NCBI GenBank assembly: GCA_947460795.1 | Contig: CANHJA010000020.1 | Location: forward strand, 1 to 16,532 | Reading direction: 5' to 3' | Length of the DNA: 16,532 nt | Source: Bacteroidota bacterium | Lineage (GTDB): Bacteria > Bacteroidota > Bacteroidia > Chitinophagales > Chitinophagaceae | Shown: positions 13,242 through 16,532 of the stretch, in pieces | How positions within the stretch are numbered: position 1 is the stretch's first letter | How the letters are laid out: each line of letters opens with the position of its first letter | Program-made: the position numbers and the translations under genes | Notes under the pieces: generated by a model | What the model saw: only the letters and a program-made list of their open reading frames with translations | The model's database searches: none | What the model was told of the DNA's origin: nothing

Positions 13242-14843
13242 ATGGCTGATGTAATTAGAATGCCTCTTTTGAGTGATACAATGACGGAAGGGAAAATTGC
13301 TACTTGGAATAAAAAAGTAGGCGATTCTGTAAAAGCAGATGATAGTTTAGCGGATGTTGAAACAGATAAAGCGACTATGGAAGTAGTTCCTTATGTTGAA
13401 GGAACTTTGTTATACATTGGTGTTGAAGCAGGAAAAGCTGCTAAAGTGAATGATATTATTGCAATCATTGGCAATCCTGGAGAAGACTTTTCTGCATTAC
13501 TAGATTCAACTGATTCGATGCCAGAAAAAACAAACAATGTAGCTGTTGAACAAGAGCCAAAACATGAAATTCAAACATCGAATTTAGAATTACCCAAGGA
13601 ATTGACAGTCATTCGTATGCCACTATTAAGTGATACCATGACAGAAGGTAAGATTGTTGTTTGGAATAAAAATGTAGGCGATAAAGTAAAAGCAGATGAT
13701 AGCCTTGCAGATGTGGAAACAGATAAAGCAACTATGGAAGTAGTTGGTTATGCCGAGGGAACATTATTGTATCAAGGTATTAAAGCTGGTGAAGCTGCTA
13801 AAATTAATGAAGTAATTGCGGTAGTCGGGAAAGAAGGATTTGATATTACTCCTTATTTAGCTACTTTAAAAATGTCGGACAACGGTGGACAGCAACCTAC
13901 AAAAGCAGCAGCAGAAACTGTAGTGAATACACCTACTTCAAATGAAATTAAACCAGTTGCAGAAAGCAATCTTAATTCAACTGACAGAATTAAAGCGTCG
14001 CCTTTAGCAAAACAAATTGCAAAAGAAAAAGGAATTGATTTATTAACGATTCATGGAAGTGGCGATGGTGGTCGAATAGTGCGAAGAGATTTAGAAAACA
14101 TTTCTGCAACGCCAGTTGTTTCTAAACCGGTGATTTCTAATTTCTCAAATCATTCATCTCAAGCCTCATTCTCTGATACTCCATTAACCCAAATGCGTAA
14201 AATTATTGCTCAACGTTTGAGTGATAGTATGTTTACAGCTCCGCATTTTTACTTGAAAACTTCAGTGGAAATGGACACGTTGATGGATGCTCGTAAATTG
14301 ATGAATGCTTCGAGCCCTGTAAAAATTTCAATCAATGACATGATCATTAAAGCGTGTGCAATGAGCCTTGCTAAACATCCTGTTATTAATAGCAGTTGGA
14401 TGGTTGATTTTATCAGACACAATCATCAAATTAATATTGGCACTGCAATTGCATTACCTGATGGATTAATTGTGCCGGTAATTAAAGATGCCAATTTTAA
14501 ATCGTTGTCTCAAATTGCATCTGATGCAAACGATTTGTATACGAAAGCACGAAATAAAAAAATTCAACCTGCTGAGTTTACAGGAAACACATTTACAATT
14601 TCTAATTTAGGCATGATGGATATTGATGAATTTACGGCAATCATTAACCCACCAGATGCTTGTATTTTGGCTGTAGGAAAAGTTGCTGCAACACCTGTTG
14701 TAAAAAATGGCAATGTGATAGTTAAAAATATTATGAAACTCACTTTAAGTTGCGATCACAGAGTGGTAGATGGCGCTGAAGGGGCATTATTTTTACAAAC
14801 ATTGAAAGGATTTTTAGAAAATCCAGTAACGATGTTGGTATAG
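13242..14843 (+). CDS. pdhC: Pyruvate dehydrogenase complex E2, dihydrolipoyl acetyltransferase with two lipoyl domains
   Basis: This 533-residue E2 transfers the acetyl group from E1-bound thiamine via swinging lipoyl arms to CoA. Two lipoyl domains are seen, about 1-78 and 122-198, both with ETDKATMEVV; the lipoylated lysines are Lys43 and Lys162. A peripheral-subunit (E1/E3) binding domain follows at about 249-286 (ASPLAKQIAKEKGIDL and GSGDGGRIVRRDL). The catalytic trimer-forming domain runs from about 312, with SCDHRVVDG carrying His506 and Asp510. Linkers are rich in Thr, Ser, Ala and Pro. The acetyl (pyruvate) specificity is inferred from the SDTMTEGKI lipoyl opening typical of PDH E2; a branched-chain or oxoglutarate E2 is less likely. 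E1 and E3 genes are not adjacent in the window. The gene is transcribed alone on the plus strand. Confidence 0.93.
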   Translation: MADVIRMPLLSDTMTEGKIATWNKKVGDSVKADDSLADVETDKATMEVVPYVEGTLLYIGVEAGKAAKVNDIIAIIGNPGEDFSALLDSTDSMPEKTNNVAVEQEPKHEIQTSNLELPKELTVIRMPLLSDTMTEGKIVVWNKNVGDKVKADDSLADVETDKATMEVVGYAEGTLLYQGIKAGEAAKINEVIAVVGKEGFDITPYLATLKMSDNGGQQPTKAAAETVVNTPTSNEIKPVAESNLNSTDRIKASPLAKQIAKEKGIDLLTIHGSGDGGRIVRRDLENISATPVVSKPVISNFSNHSSQASFSDTPLTQMRKIIAQRLSDSMFTAPHFYLKTSVEMDTLMDARKLMNASSPVKISINDMIIKACAMSLAKHPVINSSWMVDFIRHNHQINIGTAIALPDGLIVPVIKDANFKSLSQIASDANDLYTKARNKKIQPAEFTGNTFTISNLGMMDIDEFTAIINPPDACILAVGKVAATPVVKNGNVIVKNIMKLTLSCDHRVVDGAEGALFLQTLKGFLENPVTMLV

Positions 14844-14868
14844 TTTTGTAGTAAATTCTAATTTTGTT

Positions 14869-15230
14869 TTATACGTAATTAACTTCTATTTTTTTAATAA
14901 GCAGTTTCTCGTTCATAGATAATATGGCGATTACTTTTGAATTGTCTATGATGGATTCGTAATATACAATTACTTTATTTTCATAAATTTCAGTCGATTT
15001 ATTCTCCATTTAAATTGAGGAAAATTTAGCCTAACAAGCGCCCAATATTTTAGCATTTGACTCTTTCCTGATATGCGTCCAAATGTTATAAGCATTATAC
15101 GGAGAGCAATTCTTTAAACCAATGTTGACTCATAATCATACAAAGTTAAATATTTTTCTACACTATCATTATTCCAATATTCAACCCACTTTTCTGAAAT
15201 GATGTGTGATTGTTCAAGTGTAATTTGCAT
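14869..15230 (-). pseudogene. Decayed NTF2/SnoaL-like protein gene
   Basis: The minus-strand ATG at 15230 opens a frame (MQITLEQSHIISEKWVEYWN..., VEKYLTLYDYESTLV) that stops at 15116-15114. The same frame continues past the stop with GRISGKSQMLKYWALVRLN and FPQFKW. The rest of the domain appears in another frame from about 15009 (TEIYENKVIVYYESIIDNSK, then a polar end at NYV), closing at the TAA 14871-14869. Together they give the full ~120-residue outline of a nuclear-transport-factor-2/SnoaL-like fold: the W..YW N-terminal helix, G.I.GK...YWA, the FPxxK turn and the final beta strands. One nonsense change and one frameshift are therefore needed. Sequencing error is possible. It starts 33 nt after the persulfide dioxygenase gene on the same strand and was probably cotranscribed with it. 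Confidence 0.7.
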
Positions 15231-15263
15231 AATAATAGTTTGTAAATTATAGCTACTGTTTTT

Positions 15264-16532
15264 CTAATTCAATGTTTCTTTTGCAACTTCTATAGGCATT
15301 TTAGGAACATTTTTAGCAGCATCAAAACCACCTAAAACATTTCGAACATTATGAATGCCTTGTTTTTTTAATATAGATGCAGCAATTACAGAACGATAGC
15401 CTCCAGCACAATGAATGTAAATATTATCAGTATCTTCAAATGCAGCAATGTTTGTTAAATCAGTCATTGTTTGCAAAGGAATATTTAAAGCAGTTTTGAT
15501 ATGTCCATTGTCAAATTCTAGTTCTTTTCTTACATCCAATACAATCATTTTGTAATCATAATTCAAATCCATCAGCAACTCATCAGCATCTATATCAATA
15601 ATTAAATCAATGAGCTCGTTTGCAGTTTTCCATGATTCAAATCCCCCCTTTACAAAACCAATAATTTTATCGAAACCAACTCTAGCTAATCGAATAATGG
15701 TTTCCTCTTCTTTCCCATCATCGGTAAGGAGCATTATTTTTGAATGAAACGGCAACATTGTAGCTGCCCACTCCGCAAAACGTCCTTCTAAACCAATATT
15801 TATAGAAGTAGGTATAAACCCTTCGGTAAAAACAGTTGATTTTCGGGTATCCAATAAAATGGTATCGTCTGCGATTTCTTTTTTTACTTCTTCAATAGAC
15901 AAAGCCCTCATGCCATTTTTTATAATCAAATCGATGCTATCATATCCATCTTTATTTATTTTCGCATTGATTGGAAAATAAGCTGGAGGAGCATTTAAAC
16001 CTTCGGTGACTACTTCAACAAATTCTTCAATAGTTTGATTTTGCATTGCATAATTAGTCGCTTTTTCTTCACCAATTGTACTGTGTGTATTCGGACCTAA
16101 ATTTTTACCACAACTAGAGCCAGGACCATGTGCAGGGTATACTTTTACATAATCAGGTAATCTTTTTATTTTCTCTAATGAATGGTACATTTGTTCTGCT
16201 AGTTCTTCCGACGATAAATTTCCACTGAATAAATCAGGACGACCTACATCTCCTACAAACAAAGTATCCCCTGAAAATAATGAGTTGGGAACTCCATGCT
16301 CATCAAGCAATAAATAACAGCTTGACTCCAAAGTGTGGCCTGGAGTATGCAGCACTCTAAATGTACATTTACCTAACGTAAATTCTTCTCCATCTTTTGC
16401 CATGTGTTTTGAAAAAGATGTTTTTGCATCTGGGCCATAAATAATTTGTGCTCCCGTTTTTTCTGCTAGATCAATATGTCCACTTACAAAATCGGCATGA
16501 AAGTGTGTTTCAAATATGTATTTGATTTTGGC
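15264..16532 (-). CDS. CstB-like persulfide dioxygenase / rhodanese fusion, 5' end missing
   Basis: The frame runs unbroken to the right edge, so the N-terminus lies outside; the ATG at 16403 is internal because the metal-binding motif is upstream of it. From the edge the order is a metallo-beta-lactamase domain with ETHFHADF (His codons at 16503-16505 and 16497-16499), HTPGH, SGDTLFVGDVGRPDL and YPAHG. These supply the His, His and Asp that hold mononuclear Fe in ETHE1-type persulfide dioxygenases. A rhodanese-like domain follows in which the active loop is LLTDDGKE with no Cys. The last domain is a second rhodanese with IHCAGGYRS (Cys codon 15408-15410). This dioxygenase, pseudo-rhodanese, active rhodanese order is that of CstB, which oxidises persulfides to thiosulfate during sulfide detoxification. 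Sulfide-related function is inferred from that match. No Cst-type regulator is visible. Confidence 0.88.
   Translation of the reverse strand, partial: AKIKYIFETHFHADFVSGHIDLAEKTGAQIIYGPDAKTSFSKHMAKDGEEFTLGKCTFRVLHTPGHTLESSCYLLLDEHGVPNSLFSGDTLFVGDVGRPDLFSGNLSSEELAEQMYHSLEKIKRLPDYVKVYPAHGPGSSCGKNLGPNTHSTIGEEKATNYAMQNQTIEEFVEVVTEGLNAPPAYFPINAKINKDGYDSIDLIIKNGMRALSIEEVKKEIADDTILLDTRKSTVFTEGFIPTSINIGLEGRFAEWAATMLPFHSKIMLLTDDGKEEETIIRLARVGFDKIIGFVKGGFESWKTANELIDLIIDIDADELLMDLNYDYKMIVLDVRKELEFDNGHIKTALNIPLQTMTDLTNIAAFEDTDNIYIHCAGGYRSVIAASILKKQGIHNVRNVLGGFDAAKNVPKMPIEVAKETLN

Overview
The window is AT-rich chromosomal DNA from a member of the Bacteroidota, most likely a Chitinophagales/Sphingobacteriia-type genome. 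The main evidence is a secreted protein with a C-terminal type IX secretion (T9SS) sorting domain, a DUF4286 protein, a small ribosomal protein THX, and a short-LID adenylate kinase next to obg. Many starts are preceded by the Bacteroidota -7 box TAnnTTTG, sometimes with a -33 TTTG, and Shine-Dalgarno sequences are not evident. Species cannot be decided from the sequence alone. Most genes are core or housekeeping. I found no defence, CRISPR, phage, insertion-sequence or tRNA genes.

Layout. 1-69 (-): the extreme N-terminus of a protein resembling glycine dehydrogenase GcvP, cut by the window edge. 70-1374: a 1.3-kb gene-free stretch with three direct copies of a palindromic intergenic repeat (two full 170-bp copies and one shortened) and, between them, a ten-unit 21-bp tandem array with a 63-bp higher-order pattern. 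1375-3354 (-): a DUF3108 exported protein behind an unnamed outer-membrane beta-barrel protein, a likely two-gene unit. 3538-4749 (-): a chromate-transporter (CHR) family permease with a TTG start. 4914-8433 (+): murB, two tandem RlpA-like barrel proteins, an alpha/beta hydrolase and a CBS-domain protein. 8513-12835 (-): ribosomal THX, HU, DUF4286, exonuclease III, the T9SS-sorted protein, obg and adk, with hairpin terminators separating several of them. 13242-14843 (+): pyruvate dehydrogenase E2 with two lipoyl domains. 14869-15230 (-): a decayed NTF2/SnoaL-like gene that standard ORF calling would miss. 15264-16532 (-): an incomplete CstB-like persulfide dioxygenase/sulfurtransferase running off the right edge.

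How the genes relate. murB and the RlpA-like pair share a cell-wall theme. adk and obg form a short operon-like pair. HU and THX are each separated by strong intrinsic terminators. xth and DUF4286 are close enough to be cotranscribed. The NTF2-like pseudogene lies 33 nt downstream of the persulfide dioxygenase gene and was probably read with it.

The observations I rate most worth following are the 21-bp/63-bp array with its flanking palindromic repeats, the near-leaderless promoter geometry at murB and the beta-barrel gene, the RlpA-like pair lacking the usual active-site His, and the NTF2-like pseudogene. I do not see convincing evidence for a wholly new multi-gene system.
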